The notes: generated by a model from the letters alone, not told the origin. Positions 28,256-38,854 are shown, counted from the first letter of the stretch. The stretch is 64,000 nt of DNA from Desulfovibrio inopinatus DSM 10711 (GCF_000429305.1 NZ_AUBP01000030.1:1-64000), one strand, 5' to 3'. Translations and numbers: made by a program.

Positions 28256-29137
28256 TTATTCAATATTCTGCGCCTGTTCACGACATTTTTCAAGTTCGGC
28301 CTTAAATTCTACGGCAATCTGACTTACTTCAAGACTCTGTGCCTTATTGGCAGACGTATTGATCTCACGGAAGCACTCTTGCAAGAGAAAATCCAATCGC
28401 TTGCCGATATGATCATTGTCTTGCAAAAGGGAGCGTAACTGCTCCAGATGTCCAGTCAATCGAGTCAACTCTTCGGTGATATCAAGTCGATCGGACAGGA
28501 TCGCGACCTCTTGAAGAACTCGTTCCTCGGAAGATTGCATCCCGACGGTTTCAAGAGCCGTTTTGATACGCTCAACCAAAGCATCGGTTTTGTCTTTTTT
28601 CAGCACAGGAACGCGCGTTTTCAAGTCATCCAATAAGGTTTGCATGCGCATGACCCGAGCAATAATATCATCGGCCAACAGTTGGCCTTCGCGATCACGT
28701 GACACCCGAAAATCTTCCAATGCTTGGGCAAGACCGAACGACAACTTTTCAACAAGTTTCGGATCAGTATTTTCTCCGGCATCGCGCCATAAAAACGACG
28801 TATCGAGCAAACGGTTAATATCAGGAGTATAGGGAATATTCATATCCTGTGCGAGACTGGACAACTGCTCGAACATCGCCCGTGCCATTGGTTTATCCAA
28901 TGTAATGGATAAGAGATCAGCACGTTGAGGTTGAAAAATAAGTGAAATTTCAACTCTTCCCCGTCCGGCATGAGCCTGAACGATCTTTTCCAACGCTTGT
29001 TCGTGACTGCGCAAGAATACGGGCAATCGCCATTTAATATCAAGAAAACGGCTGTTGACCCCACGAATCTCCCATAACTGGGTAAAACCGTCATCTTCAA
29101 TCAGACATCGTCCAAATCCGGTCATGCTCGTCGGCAT
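28256..29137 (-). CDS. yicC: YicC/YloC-family endoribonuclease
   Basis: A 293-residue protein beginning S-M-T-G-F-G-R, with I-R-G-V-N-S-R-F-L-D and G-R-G-R-V-E-I in the N-terminal domain, and the DUF1732 C-terminus with E-V-A-I-L-S-D-R-L-D-I-T-E-E and K-R-L-D-F-L-L-Q-E. Members are now regarded as endoribonucleases. Its first 41 bp overlap the end of the DUF4416 gene; the family N-terminus confirms this start. Confidence 0.92.
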   Translation of the reverse strand: MPTSMTGFGRCLIEDDGFTQLWEIRGVNSRFLDIKWRLPVFLRSHEQALEKIVQAHAGRGRVEISLIFQPQRADLLSITLDKPMARAMFEQLSSLAQDMNIPYTPDINRLLDTSFLWRDAGENTDPKLVEKLSFGLAQALEDFRVSRDREGQLLADDIIARVMRMQTLLDDLKTRVPVLKKDKTDALVERIKTALETVGMQSSEERVLQEVAILSDRLDITEELTRLTGHLEQLRSLLQDNDHIGKRLDFLLQECFREINTSANKAQSLEVSQIAVEFKAELEKCREQAQNIE

Positions 29138-29669
29138 GGTTGCTCCTTAATTTGAAGGCATGCATTCGGCGAAGAGCCGTTATGTGTGCCTGGGTTTCTT
29201 TGCTTTTATAGTCGGGGAAAGTCCAGGGAAAGACTTGCCATGTCTTTCCCTGATACATCAAAGTAAGATCGCCGAAAATTCCTTGACCAAGATAAATGCG
29301 ATGCGTGAAGTTTTTCCCAGTAGCCAAAACAAGGCGTTCCTGAGTTATAAATCCGGGATCAAGATTCACTCGTCGTCGATTATCGGACCGAGCGAAATGA
29401 TTTTCAAGCTGATTTGTGTACAGCTTGATGTCGACAAGTGTATCTTGCTGAAACAACTGCTTAAAACCAACAAATTTCCGGGAAATCGATTCTCCAAGTT
29501 CCGCATTGTAGTATGACGTATGATCAAAAGGCAAACACGGGCTCTCATAGTCAATAGTCCCGAAATGTTCTTCAAGACGTTCCTTGAGTTCGGGCCACAC
29601 CTCGTCCCACTGCGCTGACATCACAGACATCATAAGTTGGGCTGGAACGGGAATTCGGGGTGTACTCAT
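29097..29669 (-). CDS. DUF4416-family protein
   Basis: A 190-residue protein of the DUF4416 family, found next to yicC in sulfate reducers and relatives. Features include the central F-D-H-T-S-Y-Y and E-M/L-G-x-x-I-x-R-K-F stretches and N-L-D-P-G-F-I. It overlaps mtaB by 4 bp upstream and yicC by 41 bp downstream. Function unknown. Confidence 0.85.
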   Translation of the reverse strand: MSTPRIPVPAQLMMSVMSAQWDEVWPELKERLEEHFGTIDYESPCLPFDHTSYYNAELGESISRKFVGFKQLFQQDTLVDIKLYTNQLENHFARSDNRRRVNLDPGFITQERLVLATGKNFTHRIYLGQGIFGDLTLMYQGKTWQVFPWTFPDYKSKETQAHITALRRMHAFKLRSNHADEHDRIWTMSD

Positions 29670-31045
29670 ACATCGCTCCCCGAACTGGAAACACTCTCCT
29701 CTGGCTGAACTAAAATGCTATTATCTGTTGCGGTGAGGGGGGTGACCGATATAAGGCCTGCGCATTCACTCCCTTTCAGTTGAATATCTTGTGACATCGC
29801 GCATTCAACATAATATTCGCACACTCCATGAACGGGAGCTGTTCGTTCAACCGCCATAGTCAAATGCGACATTGATGCAACGCGACGAATAAAAGCGACT
29901 TTCGCATCTGCGGCAACACGACGCAGAGCGGCAGCTCGTGTTTTTTTGACAGACGCCGAGACCTGTCCTGAAAAAGTTGCCGCTCGTGTTCCCGGGCGCT
30001 TCGAATACGGAAAGACATGGGCATAGGTCAATGGCATATCCATCACTGTTTTCAAGGTCCGGTCAAACATATCGTCGGTCTCTCCAGGAAACCCAACTAA
30101 AAAATCCGCACCTAAAGCGAACACAGGCCAAAATGCCGTGACGTCATGGAGACGCTCCAAGATTTTTTGAGGAGAGTAATGGCCCCTCCCCATTGCTCTC
30201 AACACATCACGGTCAGCACTTTGCATGGATAAATGCAAATGGGGTGTAACAAGGCGTGAGCCAGCTAATATATCCAACGCTGATTCCGTTAGCTGAGCAG
30301 GATCGAGAGAGCTGAGACGAATCCTTGAGCGACCGGCAAACTCAGGAGCAAGAGTAGCGTCGACTTCGGCGAGGAGATGAAAAAAATCACTTCGCTCTGG
30401 CTTGTCATATCCATACAGTCGCAAGTTAATACCACTTAAAATAACTTCCCCATACCCAGCCAGAAAGAGTTGACGCACTTCACTGATGACGGCATCGGCC
30501 GGCTTGGACGCCAATGATGATCTGGCCAGCGGGACGATACAATATGAACAGTGTTGAATGCACCCATCTTGGACTTTTACCACGGGTCTCGATCGTCCAA
30601 AAGCTGTCAGCGGCCCCATGATAATCTGGTGCTCTCCTGCCAGTTCAGCTTTTGCGCACTGGTCCATAACCTGAATACGATCGGGGAATGAATCATCAAT
30701 ATCGAGAGCTTTTGCACAAAACATTTCCGGTGTGGTTTGGGCCGCACAGCCTGAAACGAGAATCGTCGCATCAGGCCAATCTCGTGCGACGCGACGCACA
30801 AGCTGTCTGGAATCAGCAACAGCCTTGGCCGTTACCGCACAGCTATTGATCACAACGAGAGAAGGAGACTCTCCGTTTTCAGCCTCATGAGCTCCCCGAG
30901 CCACAAGTGCTTGATGTACAGCTTGACTTTCATATTGGTTGATCTTGCAACCGAGTGTGAAGATACGAAAAGCCGTTGAGCTATCCGCATTTTCCTCATC
31001 TATGACAGAACATTGTGGCATGGTTGCCGATAGAGTATTTATCAT
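29666..31045 (-). CDS. mtaB: tRNA ms2t6A methylthiotransferase MtaB-like radical SAM enzyme
   Basis: A 459-residue methylthiotransferase. The N-terminal UPF0004 domain has T-L-G-C-K-I-N-Q-Y-E-S, typical of MtaB as opposed to MiaB or RimO, and two more Cys (N-S-C-A-V-T, S-G-C-A-A-Q) for the auxiliary cluster. The radical SAM motif is C-I-Q-H-C-S-Y-C. The C-terminal TRAM domain is weak but present in length. The product would methylthiolate t6A37 in ANN-decoding tRNAs. The stop of the SPOR gene and this ATG share one base (TAATG). Confidence 0.9.
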   Translation of the reverse strand: MINTLSATMPQCSVIDEENADSSTAFRIFTLGCKINQYESQAVHQALVARGAHEAENGESPSLVVINSCAVTAKAVADSRQLVRRVARDWPDATILVSGCAAQTTPEMFCAKALDIDDSFPDRIQVMDQCAKAELAGEHQIIMGPLTAFGRSRPVVKVQDGCIQHCSYCIVPLARSSLASKPADAVISEVRQLFLAGYGEVILSGINLRLYGYDKPERSDFFHLLAEVDATLAPEFAGRSRIRLSSLDPAQLTESALDILAGSRLVTPHLHLSMQSADRDVLRAMGRGHYSPQKILERLHDVTAFWPVFALGADFLVGFPGETDDMFDRTLKTVMDMPLTYAHVFPYSKRPGTRAATFSGQVSASVKKTRAAALRRVAADAKVAFIRRVASMSHLTMAVERTAPVHGVCEYYVECAMSQDIQLKGSECAGLISVTPLTATDNSILVQPEESVSSSGSDV

Positions 31046-32106
31046 TATGCAGGATTGAGTTTTGTCCGTGAACGAACAATGGGGTCCAACACCCCGGTCT
31101 TTTTCATTTTTTGGTCTATCTCATCATTTGTGCCGGAAACCGTCACAAGAATACGGTACAAAGTCGTACTCTCAACTTCCACCGGCTCGACAACAGGGAC
31201 AAACCCGTCACGACGGAGCATACGTACATAACGATTGGCAGCATCCTGTGTTCCCAAAGCGGCAAGCTGAAAAACCACCGTATAGCGTTCTGTTGACGAA
31301 GATTGCGTTTGCCGACTGTCCCCCGCATCCTCAGCTATCCCATATGATGGCGTGGCATGCTCCAAAACTTGATCTTCGGGCAATGCAGCCGGTGGATTTT
31401 GTTCGGTGCGAGACACTCCGGATTCCAGAGACGTCCAGACAGGAATCGGCATCGTAGCTGTAATGAGCTCCACTCCGGGAATAGATTGCTTGCCTAGTTC
31501 CTGGACACGAAACAGCAAGAAGAATTCTTTATTTGCTTTCGCTGTGGCCACATCATTGATTAATGCTGAAGCCAGGTTATCCATTGCATTGCAGGTCTTG
31601 GCTTTTTGAGACCGCCCTTTGACCCCACGGATAAAATCCGTTCGAAACGGCAAACGATCCCGTTCAAGGCGGTCAACGGGGATACGTTTATATATAATGG
31701 TATAAGCCGAATCCGGGCACACAGTATTCCCGCGACACGAACTTCTCCACGTCAGTTTTTGTGATTTAACATTATCGACGACTTCACTGATGGCCAAAAC
31801 CGTATTTTGTCTATCTGAAACCAGGTCTTCAAGTTCCTGTAACAGCGCACGATTACATTCACATTGCCGAGAATCGGCCGGTAAGGTCTGAAAGTTCCCG
31901 ACATCACGGCGTAAATCCGAGAGCGATGTAATATCTCGTTGAGGTGTTGCAGCGGGCTTTGGTGAAGGAGTCAACTCCTCCTGGATGATTGAGCATCCTC
32001 CAAAACAGAGGAGTCCGATGAAAACCGCACAAACAGCGCAAAGCCCCCCTAGACCACTCTTGACCCCGGCCCTTTCCTGGTTGAATACTAATGTCGGCAT
32101 ATCCAT
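31045..32106 (-). CDS. SPOR-domain lipoprotein
   Basis: A 353-residue protein. A hydrophobic leader ends in a lipobox L-C-F-G-G-C (Cys about 38), so it is a predicted lipoprotein. A middle region has scattered Cys, and residues about 270-345 form a SPOR domain (Y-T-V-V-F-Q-L-A-A-L-G, then Y-R-I-L-V). SPOR domains bind denuded peptidoglycan. An ATG two codons downstream (32100) has better spacing to AAGGA and may be the true start. It is first in the presumed lipoprotein-mtaB-DUF4416-yicC-remA-gmk operon. Confidence 0.75.
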   Translation of the reverse strand: MDMPTLVFNQERAGVKSGLGGLCAVCAVFIGLLCFGGCSIIQEELTPSPKPAATPQRDITSLSDLRRDVGNFQTLPADSRQCECNRALLQELEDLVSDRQNTVLAISEVVDNVKSQKLTWRSSCRGNTVCPDSAYTIIYKRIPVDRLERDRLPFRTDFIRGVKGRSQKAKTCNAMDNLASALINDVATAKANKEFFLLFRVQELGKQSIPGVELITATMPIPVWTSLESGVSRTEQNPPAALPEDQVLEHATPSYGIAEDAGDSRQTQSSSTERYTVVFQLAALGTQDAANRYVRMLRRDGFVPVVEPVEVESTTLYRILVTVSGTNDEIDQKMKKTGVLDPIVRSRTKLNPA

Positions 32107-32271
32107 TTATCCTTAACGAAGTCGTCTTGATCGTTTTATGCGTCGGATGCGACGCGAGCAGCGCATCCTAGCAAAGACGCCCTAAATTTCAAACGTCTTC
32201 AATTGGCCTGAAATCATATTCTCGTGGTTGCTAGCCTCTGAATTGAAGTGTCATCTAAAAAGGAGTTCATC

Positions 32272-32559
32272 ATGCATATTCGAAAACATGTTTCTCATCT
32301 TGTTGTTGCCGTGGCTATCCTTTTGGCTGTGCCAAATATTGGTTTTACTGAAGACTCGATGTATCCCCCTGATAATCCCGTTATAGATACGGAAAAAGAA
32401 CTCGAGATCGGGGTGACACTCAAAAAAGAATGCGCGGATGGAGACGCCGCCTGCAAAGCGGATTGCGCTTCAAAAGATGGCGACGCCCAAAAAGAATGCC
32501 TGAAATTATGTGAAGAATCGTATCAACGCTGCTTAGCGGTTTCCCAAAATCAACCGTAA
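32272..32559 (+). CDS. small secreted cysteine-rich protein
   Basis: A 95-residue protein with a Sec signal peptide (about 1-25) and an acidic mature part with six Cys in the last 50 residues, spaced C-x6-C-x3-C-x9-C-x3-C-x6-C. The nearly symmetric C-x3-C pairs could bind metal or form disulfides in a helical hairpin. AAGGAG precedes the ATG at 32272. It is divergent from the SPOR lipoprotein gene. I do not recognise the family. Confidence 0.65.
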   Translation: MHIRKHVSHLVVAVAILLAVPNIGFTEDSMYPPDNPVIDTEKELEIGVTLKKECADGDAACKADCASKDGDAQKECLKLCEESYQRCLAVSQNQP

Positions 32560-32573
32560 ATACTTGATGCACA

Positions 32574-32620
32574 GAAACGCGGTCTGTCCAGCAACAGATG
32601 CCGGGCAGACCGCGTTTCTT
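32574..32620. terminator. bidirectional intrinsic terminator
   Basis: Long stem AAACGCGGTCTG / CAGACCGCGTTT with inner CC/GG pairs, between the small secreted protein gene and the convergent gap gene. Confidence 0.88.
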
Positions 32621-32641
32621 CATCAGGCGGCAATTGGATAT

Positions 32642-33631
32642 TTAGATATCTTTGCCGACGAGTCTGATTAAACGAACAAGCTGGTTGGTAAAACCGGCTT
32701 CGTTGTCGTACCAAATAAGCAATTTGGCCATGGTTCCATTAATGACCGACGTTGTCAGGCCGTCTATGACACCACCATGTGTGTCGCCTGTGTAGTCGAT
32801 GGAAACCAGGGGCTCATCACTGAATCCCATGTGCTCATTGGCATTTTTTCTCAACATATCGTTGAGTTCTTCCGTCGTTGTCGGTTTTTCCAACTCCAGG
32901 ACAAGGTCGACAATGGAAACATCGGGAGTGGGAACCCGAACAGCCATACCGTCCAGTTTACCCTTCAGTTCTGGAATAACCATGGTCACGGCCCGGGCTG
33001 CCCCCGTTGTGGTCGGAATCATGGACATACAAGCAGCTCTGGCTCGACGAGGATCCTTGTGAGATCCATCGAGAATACGTTGACTCATCGTATACGCATG
33101 AATTGTCGTCATCAGGCCATGTTTTATACCGAACCCATCGTTGACGAGCTTCGCAACTGGAGCCAGGCAGTTCGTTGTACAGGAGGCATTAGAAATAATA
33201 CAGTGCTTTGCCGGATCGTAATCCCCGCTATTGACGCCTGTCACAATAGTGACATCGGCATCTTTTCCGGGGGCACTGATAACGACTTTCTTGACACCAG
33301 TGGCAAGATGTTTTTCGCATGACTGACGGTCGACAAATTTTCCGGTGCTTTCGACGACCATATCACAGCCATAGGCTCCCCAATTCCAGTCAGCCGGAGC
33401 ATTGCGCGTCACTGGAACCGATTTTCCACCAATGACAAGACCATTGTCATCGTAACCGACGTCAAAGGTACAGGTGCCGTGAACAGAATCGTATTTCAGC
33501 AGTCTGGCCAGGTCTTCATTGCTGGCGCGAGCGTTGATGACCGCGATTTCGAATTTTGAATCATTGTGGAGCAGACGCACCAGATACCGACCGATGCGGC
33601 CAAATCCATTCAAACCTATCTTCAAAGCCAT
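32642..33631 (-). CDS. gap: glyceraldehyde-3-phosphate dehydrogenase
   Basis: A 329-residue glycolytic/gluconeogenic enzyme. N-terminal G-L-N-G-F-G-R-I-G-R binds NAD, S-N-A-S-C-T-T-N-C carries the catalytic Cys (about 150), and W-Y-D-N-E-A-G closes the C-terminal domain. GGAGG lies ahead of the ATG. It follows fba on the same strand after 251 bp, so it may have its own promoter. Confidence 0.96.
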   Translation of the reverse strand: MALKIGLNGFGRIGRYLVRLLHNDSKFEIAVINARASNEDLARLLKYDSVHGTCTFDVGYDDNGLVIGGKSVPVTRNAPADWNWGAYGCDMVVESTGKFVDRQSCEKHLATGVKKVVISAPGKDADVTIVTGVNSGDYDPAKHCIISNASCTTNCLAPVAKLVNDGFGIKHGLMTTIHAYTMSQRILDGSHKDPRRARAACMSMIPTTTGAARAVTMVIPELKGKLDGMAVRVPTPDVSIVDLVLELEKPTTTEELNDMLRKNANEHMGFSDEPLVSIDYTGDTHGGVIDGLTTSVINGTMAKLLIWYDNEAGFTNQLVRLIRLVGKDI

Positions 33632-33882
33632 TTCTCTTCCTCCTGGAAAAGTCCTTCGACAGCGTGCAGGCGTCTTTGTAGCACTTCACTCAGCAACAAT
33701 GCCGATCACATGTCGACCTGGTCGCCATGTTCCCCAAACCACACATAGCATACCGTGTCGGCCACGGTACGCTTAGACTGGAATAAAACGGCGCCCATCG
33801 CCCCACACTTCAGAAGAACGCCGCAAAGACCTCCAACGAGCACTCGATATACGATATCACGTTGGTTTAAACTCGATACTGA

Positions 33883-34806
33883 CTAAGCTTGTCCAGAACA
33901 GCCAAGCACGTTTTTAATTTTATGTTTCACCATATTCTTCACGGCTTCACGCGCCGGTTTGAGATACTGGCGAGGATCGAAATCGGTTGGGTTTTCAACG
34001 AAATGTTTGCGAATAGTCGCTGTCATTGCCAACCGGATATCCGTGTCGATATTAATCTTGCATACTCCGGAAGCGGCCGCTTTACGCAGAAGCTCTTCCG
34101 AGACGCCTTTCGCATCACCGATTTGCCCACCGTACTTATTGGCCATTTGAACGAATTCTTGCGGGACACTTGAAGCACCATGCAGAACCAGCGGGTAGTT
34201 CGGCATCATTTTACTGATTGTGTCGAGACGCTCGAGATCAAGCTTGGCTTCGCCTTTGAATTTGTAGGCACCATGGCTTGTTCCGATGGCAATGGCCAAG
34301 GAATCACATCCCGTCCGTTGAACGAATTCTACGGCTTCATCGGGATCGGTATACACATTCTCTTCCGAATGCACTTCGTCTTCAACACCGGCCAAACGAC
34401 CAAGTTCCGCTTCGACCCAGACTCCTTTGCCGTGAGCATATTCAACGACCTGCTTGGTCAATGCAATATTTTCATCAAAAGGAAGATGCGAACCGTCAAT
34501 CATAACAGAAGTGAATCCACCATCAACGACTTCTTTGCATATTTCAAAATTCTGTCCATGATCAAGGTGGAGAACGACAGGCAGATCCGTCACTTCCAAT
34601 GCGGCTTCCATGAGTTTGATGATATAATTCTGGCCGGCATACTTGCGAGCACCTGCCGATACTTGCAAAATAAGAGGTGAATTCTCTTCTGAACCAGCCT
34701 CCATGATACCTTGAATTATTTCCATATTATTGACGTTGAATGCACCAACGGCAAATCCACCATTGTAGGCTTTCGCAAACATCTCTTTGGGAGATACGAG
34801 CGGCAT
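33883..34806 (-). CDS. fba: class II fructose-bisphosphate aldolase
   Basis: A 307-residue Zn-dependent aldolase. V-L-H-L-D-H-G carries the zinc His and catalytic Asp, and other zinc ligands fall in E-A-E-L-G and L-V-L-H-G-A-S-S. Length and order match class II enzymes with the short C-terminus. AAGGAGG lies ahead of the ATG. It precedes gap, giving a glycolysis pair. Confidence 0.95.
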   Translation of the reverse strand: MPLVSPKEMFAKAYNGGFAVGAFNVNNMEIIQGIMEAGSEENSPLILQVSAGARKYAGQNYIIKLMEAALEVTDLPVVLHLDHGQNFEICKEVVDGGFTSVMIDGSHLPFDENIALTKQVVEYAHGKGVWVEAELGRLAGVEDEVHSEENVYTDPDEAVEFVQRTGCDSLAIAIGTSHGAYKFKGEAKLDLERLDTISKMMPNYPLVLHGASSVPQEFVQMANKYGGQIGDAKGVSEELLRKAAASGVCKINIDTDIRLAMTATIRKHFVENPTDFDPRQYLKPAREAVKNMVKHKIKNVLGCSGQA

Positions 34807-35118
34807 GGTTTCCTCCTTGGGTCAAACGGTGTTGTATTCGAAACATTTGGTATTGATTGCCAAATCAGCTAAAATGAGAGGCTTGTTCAGCATAGCGAAC
34901 AATTCGCATTTGAACAAAGCAGCGCATGCTGCATGGCCGCCCCGACAAACTCGCCAGGATCATACGTCGTCTGTTCGGACATGTCGATATGTTTGGAGAA
35001 ATATTGCATAAAAGAAAGGCTGATAATGATTATATCGATTTAATAAATCAAGTTTACTAATTTATATACAAAAATTCTTGCACGTGAGAAAGAATACCAT
35101 GATACTGCGACAGTGGAG
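34807..35118 (-). other. intergenic region upstream of fba
   Basis: 312 bp between comEC and fba, AT-rich between 35020 and 35070. It presumably holds the fba promoter. I see no gene or clear terminator in it. Confidence 0.4.
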
Positions 35119-37557
35119 TTACCGAGTCGTTTCAACAGCAACGACGGTTCCATTTTCATCAAATTCGACAGCCACAGAACCATGAGTTGCCGTAACATAT
35201 GTTCGACATGGCAACGCCTCCATCAAGCTCAAAACTTCAGGCGACGGCAAGACCCCGTGTCTCCAATAGCCGGCCGAAGCCAGGCAAATCGACGGACGAA
35301 CACGACGATACCATGCCTCATCAATACTTGTACGACTTCCGTGATGCGGCAATACAAGAATTGCAGCTTTTTCATCCCGAGCCGAAGTTCGTAGTAACTC
35401 CAGTCCGCGTTTTTCTATGTCTCCAGGAAAAAGTGCGAGTCCCACCCCATTTTTTGTCAATCGTACAACAAGTGATTCATCGTTGGCAGATCCTGAAAAC
35501 TCAGAAGTTGGATGTAAGACTTCGAGATGTAGTCCAAAGCCGAGTGACAGATCATTACCGGCGTGGAGAGTATGTATCGGGATTCCCGAATAACGAAGGT
35601 CGTGAAGAAAATGTCGTCCAGATTGCGAAGGAGCCGACCGACCATTGCAATAAAAACCATCAATGCGAAGAGCGCGTAGGAGATAAGGATATCCACCAAA
35701 ATGATCAGACTCTGGATGGCTCAATATGGCCATATCAAGATGAGGTTCCCGTCCATTACTCAAATATGGTCCTACGACAAATCGTCCAGCATCAAAAGAA
35801 CCGAACCCACCCCCCGCATCAATCAATATACGTTGGTCATATCCGTATTCCACAACAAGACTTTGGCTTTGTCCGGTATCAAGCAAACGGACAACAACAT
35901 GGTCGCGGTTGGCACCCAGACGTACGACGAAAGCTGGAGTAAGGACCAAAAGAATGCCGACAATGGCAATGTATCGGCAGTATTGAGCATTTCGCCGGCC
36001 CATTGTGGCACCTAACGCAATCAATAATAATGCATATCCGATAATGGCAGGCCACGTCGGTCTCCAGACAACGACAGGATCAAGCAAGCCGGTTGTATCG
36101 AGCGCAAAGAGTCCATCAATAAAGAACTGACAAATTGTTGCGGCCATGTTGACGAGAATAGCCGGAAGGGTTGCGGTATGAAAAACAAAGACAAGAATCA
36201 AAGACACCAAGGTCAAAGGGAACACAACGCATGACAAGAGAGGTGGCCATACCAGGTTCAGGAGAATGTGCGGTGATATTTCACCGAATGTCCGAGCGGT
36301 CACGGGTAAAACGGCAATTTGCGCGCACAGCGAAACCCAAAGCAGGGAGAATATGCCGTTGAAAAACGTTTGTATTGCCGAGTGACAACCGTGATCAGAC
36401 AAAAAGAGCAATGCCTTGCGGCGTATACGCCGACCCAAAGGCCAGAAACAGACAATGCCTGCCACAGCAAGTCCCGATAGTTGCAATCGAACGTCAAAAA
36501 CGGCTTGGGGGTCAACAAAGACAATGGCGGCGAATGCGGCGAAAAGGCCATCCAGCAGAACATGTCTTCGGTTTGTCAACATAAGAAGGCCGAAACAAGA
36601 AAACATGAGCCCGGCCCGCAGCAATGACGGCGAAAAACCTCCGAGCCAAATATATATTGCAACAACGGGAAATGCTAAAATCACACCGAGCTTGGCACGC
36701 GGGATAAAAAGAAAACACTGTGGTCGTATATACCCGATGGCATATGAAAGCGCGAAACCAAGCAACGCCACCATACCGACGTGCATACCGGATAACGCCA
36801 ACGTATGCGCCAAGGCTGCACGACGAAAAAGATCAACCACCTGATGGGAAAGTGCTGAACGATCCCCGGTAAACAAGGCGAGCAAAACCGCATTTCCCTG
36901 ATTGACGAGCTCATGATTTTCACCCAACAAAAGGTGCTCTATCGCTTGGCGAAAGCGGTCTTTGGAACCACTATGCCGTACGATCTCAACAGCACCCTGC
37001 CCTTGCTTGAGATAGGCTCGGGTAAAAATACCTTGCCGCTGTCGGTACAAATCGTAATCAAAGCACCCAGGATTTTTCAGACCGCGTATTCGTTCTATGC
37101 GATCAGTAAACGTCACGACATCTCCGGAGAAGGGAACAATTTCCGGATAACGCATGGTCAGAACCAACTTTTCCGGCAACGTGTCCTTGCTACCATCAAC
37201 GCGGTGCACATCGCGGCAAATAACGTCGAATCGTTGATCTGGCTTCCGTTCAACACGAACAACGACACCCTGTACTCGAACCGGATGTTTTGACTCCACC
37301 CAGGGGGGAAAAGATTGTGGTATAGCAGGAAGACTCAAGACACCCACAGTAATCCCGAGAAGAAAACAGGCTGAAAAGATAATGAGGGAACATTGCCTGG
37401 TTGAAAGGAGTCTATTTAATCCGACCAACAGCAGGAACCCGAGACAGGCTCCCCAACCATCTGCTGTGGCATAACACCCTAAAATCCAAGCGAGAAAAAA
37501 AAACTGCCACGCCACAAGGCCGGGCGTTACTTCCGAACTCGTGGCATGGCGTGTCAT
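35119..37557 (-). CDS. comEC: ComEC/Rec2-family DNA internalisation protein
   Basis: An 812-residue inner-membrane protein with the full three-part layout: DUF4131 N-terminal region (about 20-170), the competence membrane domain with A-L-S-G-M-H-V-G near 260, and a C-terminal metallo-beta-lactamase domain with D-T-G-Q-S-Q-S and S-H-P-E-S-D-H-F-G-G. The MBL acid/His ligands are present (H-P-E-S-D-H, H-H-G-S). Natural DNA uptake is the family role, but no other competence gene is in the window. The start at 37557 is chosen by the family N-terminus; it lies 37 bp after murA. Confidence 0.9.
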   Translation of the reverse strand: MTRHATSSEVTPGLVAWQFFFLAWILGCYATADGWGACLGFLLLVGLNRLLSTRQCSLIIFSACFLLGITVGVLSLPAIPQSFPPWVESKHPVRVQGVVVRVERKPDQRFDVICRDVHRVDGSKDTLPEKLVLTMRYPEIVPFSGDVVTFTDRIERIRGLKNPGCFDYDLYRQRQGIFTRAYLKQGQGAVEIVRHSGSKDRFRQAIEHLLLGENHELVNQGNAVLLALFTGDRSALSHQVVDLFRRAALAHTLALSGMHVGMVALLGFALSYAIGYIRPQCFLFIPRAKLGVILAFPVVAIYIWLGGFSPSLLRAGLMFSCFGLLMLTNRRHVLLDGLFAAFAAIVFVDPQAVFDVRLQLSGLAVAGIVCFWPLGRRIRRKALLFLSDHGCHSAIQTFFNGIFSLLWVSLCAQIAVLPVTARTFGEISPHILLNLVWPPLLSCVVFPLTLVSLILVFVFHTATLPAILVNMAATICQFFIDGLFALDTTGLLDPVVVWRPTWPAIIGYALLLIALGATMGRRNAQYCRYIAIVGILLVLTPAFVVRLGANRDHVVVRLLDTGQSQSLVVEYGYDQRILIDAGGGFGSFDAGRFVVGPYLSNGREPHLDMAILSHPESDHFGGYPYLLRALRIDGFYCNGRSAPSQSGRHFLHDLRYSGIPIHTLHAGNDLSLGFGLHLEVLHPTSEFSGSANDESLVVRLTKNGVGLALFPGDIEKRGLELLRTSARDEKAAILVLPHHGSRTSIDEAWYRRVRPSICLASAGYWRHGVLPSPEVLSLMEALPCRTYVTATHGSVAVEFDENGTVVAVETTR

Positions 37558-37594
37558 ATCAATTCCGTCATGAGAAGAAATCGAACAGCTGGTA

Positions 37595-38854
37595 TCACGC
37601 CTCCTTGGCGCGAGTAATGTCGGCTCCGACAGACCGGAGTTTTTCTTCCATAGCCTCATATCCGCGATCAAGGTGATAAATACGCTGAACTTCAGTGGTG
37701 CCTTTGGCCGCAAGCCCAGCAAGAACGAGACACGCGCTGGCTCGTAAATCCGAGGCCATGACTGGAGCGCCCTGAAGATGTTCGACTCCGCGAACAAAGG
37801 CCGTTCGGGTTGTGCATTTCACATCAGCACCTAATCGAACCAACTCCTGTACATGCATGAAACGATTTTCGAAAATGGTTTCCTTGATGGTGCCTGCCCC
37901 TTCGGAGACACACATAAGCGCCATGATTTGCGCTTGCATATCGGTTGGAAACCCTGGATATGGCAACGTCGTTACGTCAACACAACGTACGGTTTTACGA
38001 GCCGTGACCACAATGGCATCATCGCTGTCGTCTTGTATATGGACTCCCATATCACGCAATTTATGAATGACGGCTTCCAAGGCATGCGTTGGGCAATTCA
38101 CCAGTTCCAGACTGCCACCGGTAATCGCTGCGGCAACCATATATGTTCCTGCTTCAATGCGATCGGACATAATGGGATACGTGCACGATGTCAGCGAATC
38201 CACGCCCTGAATAGTAATGACACTCGTACCGTGCCCATGAATTTTGGCTCCGCACGCATTCAGAAAATTGGCCAAATCGCATACTTCGGGCTCACGAGCG
38301 GCGTTTTCCAAAATGGTTTCGCCCTCCGCCAAACTGGCGGCCATGAGAAGATTTTCTGTTCCGCCGACGGTGGGAAAATCAAAAGTAATGTGGGCACCGT
38401 GCAACTTCTTGCAACGACCATCGATATAGCCGGAATCAAGATCGAAACGGGCTCCCATCTGCTCCAGAGCCGACAAATGCATATCGACCGGGCGTGCACC
38501 AATGGCGCAACCGCCGGGCAAGGCAACACGCGCTCTGCCAAGTCTCGCGAGAAGCGGACCTAAACACAGCACCGAAGCTCGCATGGTTTTCACAAGGTCG
38601 TATGGTGCTTCAAATTGCAACTCGTTGGCTTGCTTGACCTGCACCGTATTGCCTTCAAATTCGGTTTCACAACCGAGTAAGGTCAAAAGACGCAAGGTGG
38701 TATGAATATCGCGCAACCGCGGCACGTTTTCATAGCACACACCGCCATCAATAAGCGGTGCAGCCATGAGAATAGGCAAGGCGGCATTTTTGGAGCCGCT
38801 GACGGCAATGCGGCCAGAAAGGGGAAGACCGCCCCGGATAACAAGTTTGTCCAT
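37595..38854 (-). CDS. murA: UDP-N-acetylglucosamine 1-carboxyvinyltransferase
   Basis: A 419-residue enzyme of the first committed step of peptidoglycan synthesis. The N-terminal G-S-K-N-A-A-L-P-I, the catalytic loop [11 protein letters not shown] (Cys about 115, hence fosfomycin-sensitive type) and C-terminal R-x-M-H-V and G-Y-P-T-D-like segments are all visible. Length matches E. coli MurA. comEC follows on the same strand. Confidence 0.96.
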   Translation of the reverse strand: MDKLVIRGGLPLSGRIAVSGSKNAALPILMAAPLIDGGVCYENVPRLRDIHTTLRLLTLLGCETEFEGNTVQVKQANELQFEAPYDLVKTMRASVLCLGPLLARLGRARVALPGGCAIGARPVDMHLSALEQMGARFDLDSGYIDGRCKKLHGAHITFDFPTVGGTENLLMAASLAEGETILENAAREPEVCDLANFLNACGAKIHGHGTSVITIQGVDSLTSCTYPIMSDRIEAGTYMVAAAITGGSLELVNCPTHALEAVIHKLRDMGVHIQDDSDDAIVVTARKTVRCVDVTTLPYPGFPTDMQAQIMALMCVSEGAGTIKETIFENRFMHVQELVRLGADVKCTTRTAFVRGVEHLQGAPVMASDLRASACLVLAGLAAKGTTEVQRIYHLDRGYEAMEEKLRSVGADITRAKEA

